This document shows, one piece after another, positions 35,662 to 44,683 of a DNA stretch of 64,000 nucleotides (position 1 is the first letter of the stretch; each line of letters begins with the position of its first letter). The notes beneath the pieces were generated by a model. The model made no database searches. It saw only the letters and a list, made by a program, of their open reading frames with translations, and had not been told where the DNA came from. The position numbers were made by a program, and so were the translations under genes. Source of the DNA: Ruegeria sp. ANG-R (GTDB lineage Bacteria > Pseudomonadota > Alphaproteobacteria > Rhodobacterales > Rhodobacteraceae); NCBI RefSeq assembly GCF_000813985.1, contig NZ_JWLJ01000001.1, positions 608,453 to 672,452 on the forward strand, given 5' to 3'.

Positions 35662-36015
35662 TTGGAAATAGAAAGCTCTTTAGTTGCTTTGGGTCAAGCC
35701 CTTGAGGACGTTAAATGGCAACCCGAAGGTGGCATGTTGGATTTGCTGAACGACGGGAGAGAAGAAAGCCGGGTCGAACGACTGAAGCTGAAAGCTATTT
35801 TGTTCCTGCGAGCAGTGGAAGCTCAGTTAAGGAAGGCTCTATGCACTCCTGCTGGAAGTGTGCGGCCCGTAGCCCGCGCTGCACCAGAACTATTGGGAGT
35901 TTGCACGCAGATTATTTCGTCAGAGGTCCAGGTTGATTTTGATGCTCAACTTCTTGTCGAGGTAGTCACACAGAGTAATCTGGATCTCTTTTGCTCTACC
36001 TCTGCTTCTAAATAG
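35662..36015 (+). CDS. Hypothetical protein divergent from the S8 peptidase
   Basis: About 117 residues from a TTG at 35662 with GGAG six bases upstream. The N-terminal half is helical (SLVALGQALEDVKWQPEGGM, LKAILFLRAVEAQLRKAL) and the rest includes PELLGVCTQIISSEV and FDAQLLVEVV. No recognised motif. The composition looks coding, but the rare start and lack of known family keep this uncertain. Confidence 0.4.
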   Translation: MEIESSLVALGQALEDVKWQPEGGMLDLLNDGREESRVERLKLKAILFLRAVEAQLRKALCTPAGSVRPVARAAPELLGVCTQIISSEVQVDFDAQLLVEVVTQSNLDLFCSTSASK

Positions 36016-36735
36016 ACATGGCAATAAACGTTGCTTGCATAATCGATTCTGTATCGCTCTCTGGTGAAGTGGTAGTTATTAGTCCGGCGTGTAGAAGGAA
36101 TAAATTTGCTCGGCATTTTCGAGACGCTCCTAACAACAGCACCGACTATTCGACGACACGGTATGAATTGATGAATAAAGGCACATCTTCATCAGATCGG
36201 TGACGACGTACCTCATCCTTGACCAGTTTCTTGCAAACAAATCCGGAGAGGCTGATCTGGTAGGGTTGGCCAATATGCCGATTAATATCACATTCCATGG
36301 TGAACGGGTCCATGTCGGTGCCATTCGAAGCCAGCTAATCAAAGTGTTTCCAGTGTGTGCCGGGAAGCCTGATCGCCTCGTCTAAGCCAAATGCGTTTTT
36401 TACATGTCTGGGAGTTCAAGCTCCATCCGGTAAGAAATCAGTATTCAAAATGTGCATCTGAATATTATGTCGTAAATACTGATATAAATGCAACTTTATC
36501 GTGAATAACCATTCACCTCTGCTCGTTCCAGTGGGAATTGAATTCTGCTCCTACGTGTGCGGTAACGAGGAGACCAGGGAAGTTCTGCGAGATGAAACGT
36601 TCAATAAGTTGCTTCTTGCTTCGCAACTGATGCCACGTTTGCCATTGGCGTCATTCATGAACCGTTGCACCAGAACGCGAGTGTTCATGCGGTGCAGGGT
36701 CATGTTGATGTGGGCCACACCGGATCAGCAGGATT
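36016..36735. other. AT-rich stretch without recognisable genes
   Basis: About 720 bases between the hypothetical gene and the IS3 scar. Only short open frames are present on either strand and none resembles a known protein. The stretch is visibly poorer in G+C than the core genome and probably consists of decayed mobile DNA. Confidence 0.4.
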
Positions 36736-36739
36736 GTCG

Positions 36740-36858
36740 GGCGGGCGTTCGTGCCGGACAGTTTTGGGTTCGACACCAACGAGCTTGCAGACCCGGCGTT
36801 GCGAGACGTCGTGATCCCGCATCTCGCTGAACGCTACATCCCGCCGTTCGCTTGGCGT
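36740..36858 (-). pseudogene. IS3-family OrfB 5' fragment
   Basis: Downstream of OrfA on the minus strand the reading TTPSERRDVAFSEMRDHDVS, then QRRVCKLVGVEPKTVR and PPDNPADP matches the first 45 or so residues of IS3-type OrfB (the segment before the integrase core). It then runs into unrelated sequence and a stop, so the DDE domain is absent. Confidence 0.55.
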
Positions 36859-36860
36859 CG

Positions 36861-37121
36861 TCAGTTCTTTCCCAGAAAATCCTTCAGGACGACATTGTCC
36901 AGCATGGCGTCAGCCAGCAGCCGCTTGAGCTTGGCATTCTCGTCTTCCATCGCTCTCAGCTTCGCGACATCGGACACCTCCATGCCGCCATACCTCGATT
37001 TGTATTTGTAGAATGTGCCCTGCCTCAGGTCATGCTTGCGGCACACCTCCGCAGCAGGCATCCCGGCGTCGTGTTCTTTGATCATCCCAACGATCTGGGC
37101 TTCCGTGAAACGGCTCTTCAT
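36861..37121 (-). mobile_element. IS3-family transposase OrfA (remnant element)
   Basis: An 86-residue OrfA: MKSRFTEAQIVGMIKEHDAG, MPAAEVCRKHDLRQGTFYKY, KSRYGGMEVSDVAKLRAMED and ENAKLKRLLADAMLDNVVL. This is the HTH and leucine-zipper protein of IS3 elements. It appears intact, but its OrfB partner is cut after about 45 residues, so the element cannot transpose by itself. Confidence 0.8.
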
Positions 37122-37413
37122 GCGGTTGGAGGTTTGCTCCGCATTTTTGGCACGCTGCCGCTCGGCAACCGAGGCCTGCATATGTTCGACAACCAGAAAC
37201 AAGTTGCGCATCACATCACACGATGTTCAAGGCTTGAAACAGTCTAGAGTAGAAAATGCCGCCATACTCATAATTAGTGGGGCCAGAGTCTGGCTAGGCA
37301 CCGGAAAGCTGCTATAGTTTCCCTCATGCCAAAGGGAAGGTTGCTACAAAAACCCCAAAATAGAAAAGGGGCGGCAGCCACATAATTCCCAAAGCCAACA
37401 GGGACAGAAAAAT

Positions 37414-39099
37414 ATGAGCAATCGTTTGCGTAAAATCACCATTGTGGGTGGTGGTACAGCCGGTTGGATGACCGCGCTGATCTTGGACATGGTGTTCTCA
37501 CGCACTTCGGCAACCAAAGATCGCCCGCAGATCTGCCTGATCGAGAGCCCGAATATCGCCACCGTGGGTGTGGGCGAGGCCACTGTACCGCGTATGCCGG
37601 TCACGATCCGTCAGGCGGGTATTTCAGAGCGGGATTTTTTTCGCGAAACCAACGCATCGTTCAAACTGGGTGTGAAGTTCTGCAATTGGAACAAAGACGC
37701 CAAGGGTAATCGCATCGACTATGTGAACCCTTTTGCGCATGGCCAGATGTTGCAGGGGTTGGACGCGGCCGAGTATTTCCTGCGCTTTGGGAATGGGGAT
37801 CGGGATTTCACACAGTCCATTTCTCCGCACGATCACCTGGGTCGCCTGTGCAAAGGCGCACGGCAATTGGGTCAGCCCGAATTTGAACAGCGGTTTGGCT
37901 ATGCCTATCATCTGGATGCTGTGAAGTTTGCAGGGATGCTCACCAAGGTCTGCACCAAGCGCGGCGTCGAGCATATTCAGGACGAGGTACAATCGGTTGA
38001 GCTGGACGAGCAGGGCAACGTCAGCCATCTGATGCTGGAACGCAAAGGTCGCCACGACATCGAAATGGTCGTGGATTGCACCGGCTTCCGCGGGTTGATC
38101 ATCAACCAGGCGCTTGGCGAGCCGTTCATGGACTACTCGGACTATCTGCCCAATGACCGCGCCATGGCGTTGCAGATCGAGCATCCCAATCCAGACAAGA
38201 TCGAAAGCCTCACGCGGTCGACCGCACTTGGCGCGGGTTGGACATGGCGAGTGCCGCTCTACAATCGTGTGGGCACGGGCTATGTGTTCTCATCCGCGCA
38301 CCGTACGGATGATCAGGCGGCAGATGAATACCTCGAATGGCTTGGTGACAGTGGCAAGGGTGCGACGCCGCGCATAATTCCGATGCGCGTCGGGCGTGTG
38401 CGCAATGCCTGGGTCAAGAACTGTGTGGCGATCGGTCTGTCGGGTGGATTTATTGAGCCGTTAGAGAGTACAGCGATCCATATGATTGATCATGCGGTAC
38501 GCTGGTTTGCCGAGCATTTGCCTACGCGAGACATCGAGCCACCGCTCCGAGCCAGATACAATCGGCAGATGGACAAGCTCTATAACGAGGTTCTGGAGTT
38601 CATCTGTCTGCACTATCGATTGGGCAACCGTACGGATGATCAGTATTGGATCGACGCACGAACCGAGATGAAGTTGCCGGATCGGTTGGCCGAGAATCTG
38701 GAATTGTGGCAGCATCGTCTGCCATTGAACCACGATACCGAGTTTACTACGCTATTCGACCATCGTGTTTATCAGACGGTTCTTCTGGGTAAGCAGGTTT
38801 ACGATACGGGTTACGGGACTGGTATCCGCGACCGTCTGCGGCCGTTGAAAAAACCGATCTGGTTTCAGGGTATGAAGACCGCAAAGGCGGATCTTGCGCG
38901 GATAATCAAATCGATGCCGGATCACAAAACGCTGCTGCGCGATATCCGAGGCGAACTTGAGCAACCAGCCTTTGGTATGGCGGCGGCCATGAAACCGACG
39001 GTGGCTCTGCCAGGCGGGGCGCCGGCGCCAGTGGCGGTTCAGAACATGCCGAACCTTGCCGAAATCCAAAGCGGAGAGAAGGATTTGCAACTGTTCTAG
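37414..39099 (+). CDS. Flavin-dependent tryptophan-halogenase-family protein
   Basis: A 561-residue FAD enzyme. IVGGGTAGWMTA (12-19 core) binds FAD; TVGVGEATVP follows; the Lys that carries the chloramine/HOCl in PrnA and RebH corresponds to about Lys84 in NASFKLGVKF; the WxWxIP box is WTWRVP (276-281); and the second catalytic Glu is in FIEPLESTAI (about 351). All key residues are present, so halogenation of an indole, pyrrole or free amino acid is plausible. It stands alone with no peptide synthetase or flavin reductase nearby, flanked by IS scars. Confidence 0.9.
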   Translation: MSNRLRKITIVGGGTAGWMTALILDMVFSRTSATKDRPQICLIESPNIATVGVGEATVPRMPVTIRQAGISERDFFRETNASFKLGVKFCNWNKDAKGNRIDYVNPFAHGQMLQGLDAAEYFLRFGNGDRDFTQSISPHDHLGRLCKGARQLGQPEFEQRFGYAYHLDAVKFAGMLTKVCTKRGVEHIQDEVQSVELDEQGNVSHLMLERKGRHDIEMVVDCTGFRGLIINQALGEPFMDYSDYLPNDRAMALQIEHPNPDKIESLTRSTALGAGWTWRVPLYNRVGTGYVFSSAHRTDDQAADEYLEWLGDSGKGATPRIIPMRVGRVRNAWVKNCVAIGLSGGFIEPLESTAIHMIDHAVRWFAEHLPTRDIEPPLRARYNRQMDKLYNEVLEFICLHYRLGNRTDDQYWIDARTEMKLPDRLAENLELWQHRLPLNHDTEFTTLFDHRVYQTVLLGKQVYDTGYGTGIRDRLRPLKKPIWFQGMKTAKADLARIIKSMPDHKTLLRDIRGELEQPAFGMAAAMKPTVALPGGAPAPVAVQNMPNLAEIQSGEKDLQLF

Positions 39100-39572
39100 A
39101 AGTTCTTCGCGTGCTGCGTGAAGAGTCTCTTTGGATGACATTTGCGGGCTGGGTTTTAGTCTCAATTTCAGGGTGTCCGTCAGGGCTTCGAATTGGTTTT
39201 GGTGACACGCAGGCGCGAAATGTCGTCGTGATCGTTGGGGGATAAGAAAGGGGATCGGCCTTGCTATACTGGCATGAAAACTGCTCAGGACGAGGTTGAT
39301 CTGCCTTCCCTATTCCTTACCTGATCTCGGTGATCGCCCTGAGGTTTGACCACGAGGACATCCTCGTTTCAGGACATGAGGTCTGTGATCAGAGCCAGGC
39401 CATACTCGCGTCGATCACCGAAACCTGACAATTGAACGATGTCGATGCCAACGCCTCGCTCACCCGGTTCTGACCGTCGTTACGATTGGCACACTGCTTA
39501 CGGAATATGCCACGTGGATCGCGCTTGTTAAGTTCTCCGTGCCGTACGACCGCACTATCATCCTGAGGGTGA
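39100..39572. other. Gene-free stretch with IS66 scar
   Basis: 473 bases between the halogenase and the ABC ATPase. Apart from the IS66-like fragment listed separately, no reading frame of significance and no convincing terminator was seen. Confidence 0.5.
39381..39473 (+). pseudogene. IS66-type transposase C-terminal fragment
   Basis: One frame reads VCDQSQAILASITET, a stop, then QLNDVDANASLTRF and another stop. This fits the end of IS66 transposases, where AIIASLIET is followed by KLNGVDPQAYL. Two in-frame stops and loss of everything else show a decayed copy. Confidence 0.5.
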
Positions 39573-40568
39573 TCAGCTTAGGCGAGTGCCTTTCCGGTCG
39601 AAGCTATAGGTTCGGTCTTGTACGTAAGCCAGACGAACCGCTTCGCCGGTATTTACATCATGTTGACCGAACAGGCGCGCGGTGATCTGATGGCCCTGCA
39701 TCATCGCGATTACGTTGGTGTCTCCGCCCAGATGCTCGACATGGGTCACGTTCGCAGTCAGGGGGCCGTCGTCGGTCAGGTACAGGTCCTCGGGGCGGAT
39801 GCCCAACGTTGTGTCCGCGCTGTCGCCGATTACGCTGGCGGGGAAGAAATTCATCGACGGAGCGCCGAGGAAGCCTGCGACGAACTGGTTGGCGGGATTG
39901 TTATATAGCTCCATCGGGCTGCCCACCTGTTCAACGCGCCCGTCGCGCAGGACGACGATCTTGTCGGCGAGCGTCATCGCCTCGGTCTGGTCATGGGTGA
40001 CGTAGATCATCGACGCATCGAGCTGCTGATGCAGGTTGGCGATCTCAAGCCGCGTGTTCATGCGCAGGGCGGCGTCCAGATTGGAAAGCGGCTCGTCGAA
40101 TAAAAACAGTTTGGGTTCACGCACGATGGCGCGACCGATGGCGACCCGTTGGCGTTGGCCACCGGACAATTCAGAGGGGTAGCGGTCGATATATGGCTCA
40201 AGATTCAGCATCTTGCTGGCCTTGGCGACGCGCTCTTCGATGACCTGCTTGCTCTGACCTTCCTGTTTCAGTGCCAACGACATGTTCTTGCGCACATTCA
40301 GGTGGGGATAGAGCGCGTAGCTCTGGAACACCATGGCGATACCGCGTTTGGAGGGTGGGGTAAGGTTCATAAGTTCTCCCCCGATACGCACTTCACCCGA
40401 GGTCACATCCTCTAGCCCCGCAATCACGCGCAGTAGGGTGGACTTGCCGCAGCCCGAGGGGCCGACAAAGACGACGAACTCACCATCTTCCACTTCGATG
40501 CTGATATCTTTGAGGACTTCGACTGTACCGAAGGACTTGTTCACGTTCGTTAGCGTCAGGGCGGTCAT
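39573..40568 (-). CDS. Carbohydrate ABC transporter ATPase (UgpC/MsmK type)
   Basis: A 331-residue ATPase: Walker A GPSGCGKST (36-44), Q-loop FQSYALYPHL, signature LSGGQRQR (134-141), Walker B LFLFDEPLSNLD, switch VTHDQTEAM, and a C-terminal OB-type (TOBE) domain from about residue 240 with GIRPEDLYL. It powers CUT1 sugar importers. Its start overlaps the stop of the Gfo/Idh gene by four bases. Last gene of the left arm of the amino-sugar locus. Confidence 0.93.
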   Translation of the reverse strand: MTALTLTNVNKSFGTVEVLKDISIEVEDGEFVVFVGPSGCGKSTLLRVIAGLEDVTSGEVRIGGELMNLTPPSKRGIAMVFQSYALYPHLNVRKNMSLALKQEGQSKQVIEERVAKASKMLNLEPYIDRYPSELSGGQRQRVAIGRAIVREPKLFLFDEPLSNLDAALRMNTRLEIANLHQQLDASMIYVTHDQTEAMTLADKIVVLRDGRVEQVGSPMELYNNPANQFVAGFLGAPSMNFFPASVIGDSADTTLGIRPEDLYLTDDGPLTANVTHVEHLGGDTNVIAMMQGHQITARLFGQHDVNTGEAVRLAYVQDRTYSFDRKGTRLS

Positions 40569-41599
40569 TTGGGTGCCTCGTTCAGCGAAATGGGTTGGCC
40601 GGTACGAATGCTTTCGTCCGCGGCTAGACAGATGGCCAGAGATTGCACGGCATCGTTCATGTGGCGGGTCAAGTCGATGTCCTCGGCGATCGCTTGCAGC
40701 ATGTATGCCTGCTCGGCGTTGCAGAGTTCCTGATGGCCTGGCTCATCGGGCATGTCGATTGTCTTGTCGCCGTCAGGACGATGGATCAAAAGCCCGCCGA
40801 CTTTTGTGTGGCCGTCGATATCGGCTGAAGCACCCTTGTAGCCGTCGGTAATTGAGACCGAGCCGTTGGGCGAGACGATGTCTTTCACGAAGAACGCGGT
40901 TTCAGACATCATCGGGCCCCAACCGGCCTCGTACCAGCCGACGGAGCCATCCTCGAAGACCACCTGAAACTGACCGTAGTTGTACATATCTTCGGCGATT
41001 TCATCGCTCAGCCGCAGGCCCATGCCGTGGACGCGCACGGGGGCTGAGTCCGTGATCTGGCACATCACGTCGACATAATGCACACCGCAATCGACGATGG
41101 GTGAGGTGGTCTGCATCAGGGCCTTGTGCGTCTCCCACTCGGCCCCGCTGCTTTGCTGGTTGAGGTTCAGCCGGAACACGTATGGCCCGCCCAGGTCGCG
41201 CGCCTCGGAAATCAGGCGCATCCATGAGGGGTGGTGGCGTAGGATGTAACCGATCACCAGTTTGCGGTTGGTCTCAATTGCTTTCGCGACGACGCGCTTG
41301 GCATCAGCCACAGTGGTCGCTAGTGGTTTTTCAACGAAGACATGCGCTCCGGCCTCCATCGCAGTGCAGGCGTAATCAGCATGGCTGTCAGAATAGGTGG
41401 CGACGACCACCAGATCAGGGTTGGTCTCAGTCAGAGCTGCCTGAAAATCTGAATAAGCCGGATAGCCTGACAGGTCAGGATGGTCGACGCGACCGGATCG
41501 GTTCACCAACCCAACAATCTGCGCGTCCGGATGGGTGTGGTGGGCCAAAGCGTGGCTCAACCCCATATTGCCGAGGCCAGCGATCAGAACTTTGGTCAT
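40565..41599 (-). CDS. Gfo/Idh/MocA-family oxidoreductase
   Basis: A 344-residue NAD(P)-dependent dehydrogenase: KVLIAGLGNMGLSHALAHH, VVVATYSDSHADYA, VFVEKPLATT and DCGVHYVDVMCQI, the last carrying the usual catalytic DxGxH. It lies inside a sugar ABC operon, with four-base overlaps on both sides, so it probably oxidises or epimerises the imported sugar or its derivative. The exact substrate is not visible. Confidence 0.9.
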   Translation of the reverse strand: MTKVLIAGLGNMGLSHALAHHTHPDAQIVGLVNRSGRVDHPDLSGYPAYSDFQAALTETNPDLVVVATYSDSHADYACTAMEAGAHVFVEKPLATTVADAKRVVAKAIETNRKLVIGYILRHHPSWMRLISEARDLGGPYVFRLNLNQQSSGAEWETHKALMQTTSPIVDCGVHYVDVMCQITDSAPVRVHGMGLRLSDEIAEDMYNYGQFQVVFEDGSVGWYEAGWGPMMSETAFFVKDIVSPNGSVSITDGYKGASADIDGHTKVGGLLIHRPDGDKTIDMPDEPGHQELCNAEQAYMLQAIAEDIDLTRHMNDAVQSLAICLAADESIRTGQPISLNEAPK

Positions 41600-42435
41600 T
41601 TGACAGCTCCTGAAGTGATGCCGCGGATCAGTTGGCGTGAGAAGATGACGTAGAGCACCAGCACCGGCAGGATCGCCATGCTGAGCGCCGACAGAACCGC
41701 GTTCCAGTCGGTGACGAACTGGCCGATAAAGACCTGGCTGCCCAGCGTCAGTGTTTTGGTTTCCTCGGCCGGGGCAAGGATCAGCGGGAACCAGAGGTCG
41801 TTCCAGATGGGGATCATGTTGAACACGGCCACGGTCGCCATGGCGGGGCGGACCAGCGGTAGGACCAATCGGAAGAATATGGTGTATTCGGACAGCCCAT
41901 CGACGCGGCCTGCGTTCTTCAGATCGTCCGAGACTTGCCGCATGAATTCAGACAGGATGAACACCGCCAGCGGCAGACCTTGCGCGGTATAGACAAGGAT
42001 CAGGGCCCAAAGGGTGTTCACCAAACCGGTTGCCACCATCATCTCAAGTATCGCTACGGTGCCGATGCGGATCGGGATCATGATCCCAAGTGCCAGATAG
42101 AGGCCCATCAGGGTGTTGCCCTTGAACTTGTACTCGCTCAGCGCAAAAGCAGCCATTGCGCCGAACAACAGAACAAAAGCCAGCGATACCACGGTCACGA
42201 TCAGCGAGTTCTGAAAATAAAGGAAGAAATCCCCTTGTTTCATCACCGTCTGGTAACCGATAAGCGAAAAGCTCTCGGCATCAGGCAGGGCGAGTGGCTC
42301 GCGGAAAATCGAGCGTCGGGTTTTGAAGCTGTTGATGATGATCACAAAGACCGGGAAGAGGGCGATCAACGTGTAGAGGATCAGGGCCCCGTGCATGGCG
42401 GCTGTGTTCAGCGGGTTTTGGCGTGCTTTGTTCAT
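41596..42435 (-). CDS. Carbohydrate ABC permease (MalG type)
   Basis: A 279-residue inner-membrane subunit with six helices. ILYTLIALFPVFVIIINSFK starts the first helix, and the EAA loop is NAGRVDGLSEYTIFFRLVLP, the ATPase contact; IPIWNDLWFPLIL is typical of CUT1 permeases. ATG 42435 is supported by GAGGGTG; a longer frame is rejected. Works with the permease at 42446 and the ATPase at 39573. Confidence 0.92.
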   Translation of the reverse strand: MNKARQNPLNTAAMHGALILYTLIALFPVFVIIINSFKTRRSIFREPLALPDAESFSLIGYQTVMKQGDFFLYFQNSLIVTVVSLAFVLLFGAMAAFALSEYKFKGNTLMGLYLALGIMIPIRIGTVAILEMMVATGLVNTLWALILVYTAQGLPLAVFILSEFMRQVSDDLKNAGRVDGLSEYTIFFRLVLPLVRPAMATVAVFNMIPIWNDLWFPLILAPAEETKTLTLGSQVFIGQFVTDWNAVLSALSMAILPVLVLYVIFSRQLIRGITSGAVK

Positions 42436-42445
42436 GCGTTCACCC

Positions 42446-43360
42446 TCACAGTTGATACCGGCGCATCCGGGTCTGGATGCCGAAGAGGTAGATACAGACA
42501 CCCACGAGGATGATCGCGAACATCGCGCCAGCGATGGCGGAGCCCATATGCGGGTCGCCCAGTTGCAGCTGGAAGCCAAAGAAGGTGCGGTACATGAAGG
42601 TGCCCAGGATATCGGTCGAGAAATCCGGCCCAGCCAGCGCGCCTTGCGAGACATAGATCAGGTCGAATGCGTTGAAATTGCCTACAAAAGTCAGGATTGA
42701 GATGATCCCGATTGAAGGAATGATCAACGGCAGTTTGATCTTCCAGAAAGCCGAGGCTCCGGTGATGCCGTCTATTTCTCCGGCCTCAAGGATTTCTTCG
42801 GGGATCGACAGCAGTGCGGCATAGATCAGCATCATCGGGATGCCGACGAATTGCCAGACCGAGACAAGTGCCAGTGTCGTCAGCGCGTACTCTTCCTTGC
42901 CCAGCCATGGTGCAAACAGAGACTTAAGACCAACGGCGTCCAGCATCGAAGGTGCAATGCCCCAAAGCGGGGACAAGATTAATTTCCACGCGAATCCGAC
43001 AATGACAAAGCTCAGAATGGTCGGAATGAAAATCGCGGACCGGTAGAGCGCCGCAAACCGCAGGCGGGGATGCGAAAGTAGTGCCGCCAGAGCGATACCG
43101 ATTGGGTTCTGCACCAGCATGTGGATCAGGAAGAACCAGAAGTTGTTGCCCAAAGCGTTCCAGAACTGCTCGGACCAGATCGGATCGAAGAACAGGGTGC
43201 GGAAATTCTGCAGGCCCACGTAGATACGTGTCTGATCGACCTCGGTGAACAGTGCGAGGCGCAGTGTGTTGAACAAGGGGAAGATCATCACCGCCGTGTA
43301 GACCAGCACCGCAGGGGCGAGGAAAACGGCAATGTGCCAGCGTATGCGGCGGGTCTGCAT
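42446..43360 (-). CDS. Carbohydrate ABC permease (MalF type)
   Basis: A 304-residue permease with six or more helices: FLAPAVLVYTAVMIFPLFNT, the EAA loop ILEAGEIDGITGASAFWKIK followed by LPLIIPSIGIISILTF, and TFFGFQLQLGDPHMGSAIA near the end. It pairs with the MalG-type subunit ten bases downstream. A hairpin between it and the binding-protein gene would hold permease expression below that of the binding protein. Confidence 0.92.
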   Translation of the reverse strand: MQTRRIRWHIAVFLAPAVLVYTAVMIFPLFNTLRLALFTEVDQTRIYVGLQNFRTLFFDPIWSEQFWNALGNNFWFFLIHMLVQNPIGIALAALLSHPRLRFAALYRSAIFIPTILSFVIVGFAWKLILSPLWGIAPSMLDAVGLKSLFAPWLGKEEYALTTLALVSVWQFVGIPMMLIYAALLSIPEEILEAGEIDGITGASAFWKIKLPLIIPSIGIISILTFVGNFNAFDLIYVSQGALAGPDFSTDILGTFMYRTFFGFQLQLGDPHMGSAIAGAMFAIILVGVCIYLFGIQTRMRRYQL

Positions 43361-43384
43361 GGGAATCTCCGGGGAAAATAGTGC

Positions 43385-43412
43385 CCGGACGCGACGCGGT
43401 GGCCGCGTCCGG
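43385..43412 (-). terminator. Intercistronic hairpin after binding-protein gene
   Basis: CCGGACGCG (43385-43393) pairs with CGCGTCCGG (43404-43412) around a ten-base loop, just after the binding-protein stop. No T-run follows on the minus strand, so it probably stabilises the upstream mRNA or partially attenuates, as commonly seen after binding-protein genes. Confidence 0.65.
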
Positions 43413-43429
43413 TGTGAGTGGCCTAGGTG

Positions 43430-44683
43430 TTACTGATGCGGTGCGTACCAGCTGGCCAGACCGTCTTGCAGCTGCTGACCCAGCGCTTCGGGTGTCTCTG
43501 CACCCTTGATGGCTGCAACGGATGCCCCCCAAGTCTCGTTTTCGAGGTTCGGCGTGCCGCGCGACAGGATTTGGTAGGTCGAGCGGATCGTGCTTTCGCA
43601 CTCATCCCGCCAACCGACGATTTCCTTGGCCAGCGGGTCTTCCAACTCAACCGGAGTATTTGAAAGCGGGAAGAACCCGGGAACCGCGTTGCCAAAGATG
43701 CTGGCGAATTCTGGGCTTGCGACCCAGGCAAGGAAAGTGCGCGCGGCTTCCTGATTTTCGCTGGCTGCATTCAGACCGATGCCAATATCGGTGTGATCCG
43801 AAATATAGCAGGTATCGCCTGCGTTCTGGACCGGCGGCTTGAAAGCGCCCATTTCAAAATCGGCTTGCGTGTTGAACCCTGCGATTTCCCAGCTGCCTGC
43901 GGGGTAGATCGCAGCGCGGCCCAGTGTGAACAGGTTCTGGCTATCGGGATAGGTCTGTGCCTCATATCCGTCGCCCAGATAATCCGCCCATTTGGCCAGC
44001 GTCGCATAAGGGGCAACCCATTGAGGATCGGTCAGCTTCTGCTCGCCCTTGATCAGCGCCTGACGACCCTCTTCACCCTTCCAGTAGTTCGGGCCAATAT
44101 TGTTATAGCCCATTGTGGCGGCTTCCCACTGATCGTTGGTGCCCATCGCCATTGGGATATAGGTGCCGTCTTCCTTGATCTTGTCGAGGGCCGCAAAGAA
44201 CTCAGCTTCGGTGGTTGGAACTTCGATGCCCAACTCGTTGAACGCATCCTTGTTGTAGATGAAGCCGTGGATCACCGAGGCCATCGGAACGCAGAAGCTG
44301 GCCGACCCGTCATCGGTCTGCCATGCAGATTTCGCCACGTCCGAGAAATTGCCCATCGCATCCAGATCGGAAAGGTCGGTCAGGTGCCCGCCTTCATATA
44401 GTGCCAGCGACGCATCAAACGGACGGCACGTGATCAGATCGCCCGCAGAACCCGCTTCCAGCTTGGAATTCAGGACAGCGTTATATTCAGCCGGCGCGGA
44501 CGGAGAAAAGACAACCTTGATGCCCGGATGCTCGGCTTCGAAGGCGGGGATGATTTTATCCTGCCAGAGAGACAGATCGTCGTTGCGCCAGCTTTCGATG
44601 GTCAGTGTGGCGTCTTGGGCATAGGCACTGCTTGCGACAAGCGCGGTGCTCATCAAGGCCATGCTAAGTATTTTGCGTTTCAT
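43430..44683 (-). CDS. Extracellular sugar-binding protein (CUT1)
   Basis: A 417-residue periplasmic protein. Signal peptide MKRKILSMALMSTALVASS with cleavage near AYA-QD, then TLTIESWRNDDLSLWQDKII, PAFEAEHPGIKVVF and a long type II periplasmic-binding fold with IYNKDAFNELGIEVP and GRAAIYPAGSWEIAGF. It delivers a sugar, likely N-acetylglucosamine or a related oligomer given the neighbours, to the permeases at 42446 and 41596. Its ATG overlaps the stop of the MurQ-like gene. Confidence 0.92.
   Translation of the reverse strand: MKRKILSMALMSTALVASSAYAQDATLTIESWRNDDLSLWQDKIIPAFEAEHPGIKVVFSPSAPAEYNAVLNSKLEAGSAGDLITCRPFDASLALYEGGHLTDLSDLDAMGNFSDVAKSAWQTDDGSASFCVPMASVIHGFIYNKDAFNELGIEVPTTEAEFFAALDKIKEDGTYIPMAMGTNDQWEAATMGYNNIGPNYWKGEEGRQALIKGEQKLTDPQWVAPYATLAKWADYLGDGYEAQTYPDSQNLFTLGRAAIYPAGSWEIAGFNTQADFEMGAFKPPVQNAGDTCYISDHTDIGIGLNAASENQEAARTFLAWVASPEFASIFGNAVPGFFPLSNTPVELEDPLAKEIVGWRDECESTIRSTYQILSRGTPNLENETWGASVAAIKGAETPEALGQQLQDGLASWYAPHQ

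Noticed and set aside
36130-36342. Short minus-strand frame in the AT-rich stretch as a transposase end
   Set aside because: No run of residues matches a transposase family well enough, and there is no start signal.
29251-39572. Whole 29.3-39.6 kb region as one genomic island bounded by the tRNA repeats
   Set aside because: The second att copy is only 435 bases from the first, and no third copy was found at the right end, so a single island with defined ends cannot be supported.
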